A stretch of DNA of 64,000 nt from Massilia sp. Root335 (GTDB lineage: Bacteria > Pseudomonadota > Gammaproteobacteria > Burkholderiales > Burkholderiaceae_D): positions 275 to 64,274 of the forward strand of contig NZ_LMCY01000021.1 in assembly GCF_001425685.1 (NCBI RefSeq). Reading direction: 5' to 3'. The notes under the pieces are model-generated. The model was not told the origin of the DNA, ran no database searches, and saw nothing but the letters and a program-made list of their open reading frames with translations. Positions 63,157 through 64,000 of this stretch are shown piece after piece. A program made the translations under genes and the position numbers. Position 1 is the first letter of the stretch. Each line of letters starts with the position of its first letter.

Positions 63157-64000
63157 TGGTCAGGCCGCTCGTCGCCGCGTTGCTGGCCTTGTGCGCGGCG
63201 GCGCCGGCGGCCGCCGAACAGACGATCGCCGCCAGCGATGCCCACGTGGCCCGCATGGGCCGCACGGTCGCGCAAGCCGATGGGTCGGTGCGCTTCGGCT
63301 ATCCCGGCGTGACGTTGCTGCTGGCCGTCGACGGCACCCGCCTCGCCGTCGATGCGGCGGGCAGCGCCAACAGCCTCGTCGACGTGATCGTGGACGGCAG
63401 GCTCGCCACCACGCTGCATCTCGCGCCGCAAACGAAACGCTATGACGTGTTCGCGGACGCGGCGCCCGGCCCGCACCGCGTGGAACTCGTGCACCGCAGC
63501 GAGACGTGGCTGGGCGTGGCGTCCATCGCGCGCTTCACGGCCGACGGCACCTTTCTCGCCGCGCCTGCGCTGCCGGCGCGGCGCATGCTCGTGCTGGGCG
63601 ACTCCGTCACGTGCGGCGCCGACATGGAGCGGAGCGCCGGCAACAAGGACACGCCGGACTGGTGGAACCCGCGCCTGTCGTACGGCATGCTGGCCGCGCG
63701 CGCGCTGGATGCGCAAGTGCAGCTGGTCTGCTACGGCGGCCGGGGCCTGGTGCGCAGCTGGAATGGCCGTACCGACGAATTCCAGCTGCCTGCGTTCTAC
63801 GATCTCGCCATTGCCGATGCCGCGCATCCGGTCAAATGGAACCAGGCCGGCTACGATGCCGATCTGATTGTCATCGCGATCGGCACCAATGACTTCAACC
63901 CCGGCATTCCGGAGCGCGCGCCTTATGTCGACGCGTACACGGCCTTGCTGCGCCGTGTGCTGCGCGACCATCCGCACGCGCAGATCGCGCTGACGGAAGG
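63156..64000 (+). CDS. SGNH/GDSL esterase, CE2-like acetyl esterase (cut by window end)
   Basis: This is a partial gene of at least 281 codons, open at the right edge. It has a signal peptide (1-20), an N-terminal beta-sandwich (about 22-135) and an SGNH hydrolase domain with block I LGDSVTCGADME (Ser150) and block III AIGTNDFNPG. The two-domain order fits carbohydrate esterase family 2, which removes acetyl groups from xylan or mannan. Its ATG overlaps the GH27 stop by one base. The catalytic Asp/His block lies beyond the window. Confidence 0.85.
   Translation, partial: MVRPLVAALLALCAAAPAAAEQTIAASDAHVARMGRTVAQADGSVRFGYPGVTLLLAVDGTRLAVDAAGSANSLVDVIVDGRLATTLHLAPQTKRYDVFADAAPGPHRVELVHRSETWLGVASIARFTADGTFLAAPALPARRMLVLGDSVTCGADMERSAGNKDTPDWWNPRLSYGMLAARALDAQVQLVCYGGRGLVRSWNGRTDEFQLPAFYDLAIADAAHPVKWNQAGYDADLIVIAIGTNDFNPGIPERAPYVDAYTALLRRVLRDHPHAQIALTE

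Overview
The window is a continuous, densely coded stretch of high-GC chromosomal DNA. Gene content points to a Gram-negative betaproteobacterium of the order Burkholderiales, most like Oxalobacteraceae of the Massilia type. The evidence is the set of conserved housekeeping blocks, an SAH riboswitch in front of ahcY, an Omp32-type porin, an HslV with a short propeptide, and REP-like intergenic repeats. The genus is an inference. No rRNA, tRNA, CRISPR array, integrase of a mobile element or insertion sequence was seen.

Left part (1-7.7 kb): the conserved rhodanese-grxC-secB-gpsA block runs leftward, with an extra SH3 gene inside it. It diverges from gpmA-envC-ctpA-moeB. Next (7.8-19.3 kb) is a complete type II secretion operon, gspGHIJKLMNDEFC. 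Most of its genes are joined by 4-base ATGA overlaps, and two related palindromes 21 bp apart lie in front of it. An XRE regulator and a small secreted cupin follow.

Middle (20.7-46.2 kb): core functions. These are hslVU with a heat-shock type promoter, a duplicated STAS-domain protein, a zinc-less DksA, a His-rich CobW-family GTPase, xerC with a DUF484 gene, a porin, a Sel1-repeat protein, dapF, and two lipid A-type acyltransferases. The methyl cycle follows: metK, SAH riboswitch, ahcY, a membrane protein and metF. Then come 5-FTHF cyclo-ligase, a Slt-type transglycosylase, an NDUFA9-like epimerase, a GST, cca, an alpha/beta hydrolase divergent from an HxlR regulator, and a GNAT enzyme.

Right part (46.2-64 kb): a carbohydrate island. 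A LacI regulator diverges from a ribose/fructose-type ABC transporter, a PfkB kinase and a LamB-type porin. Convergent to these run a second PfkB kinase, a mannose-isomerase-like AGE enzyme and a second LacI regulator. The second LacI diverges from an FucP-type sugar permease followed by GH3, GH5 (mannanase-like), GH27 (alpha-galactosidase) and a CE2-type esterase cut by the window end. Together these fit use of acetylated galacto(gluco)mannan. Backbone, side-chain and acetyl groups would be cleaved outside the cytoplasm, and oligosaccharides would pass a LamB porin. Mannose would be isomerised to fructose and phosphorylated by a fructokinase-like PfkB. The T2SS in the same window is a plausible exporter for the secreted hydrolases, but this link is inference.
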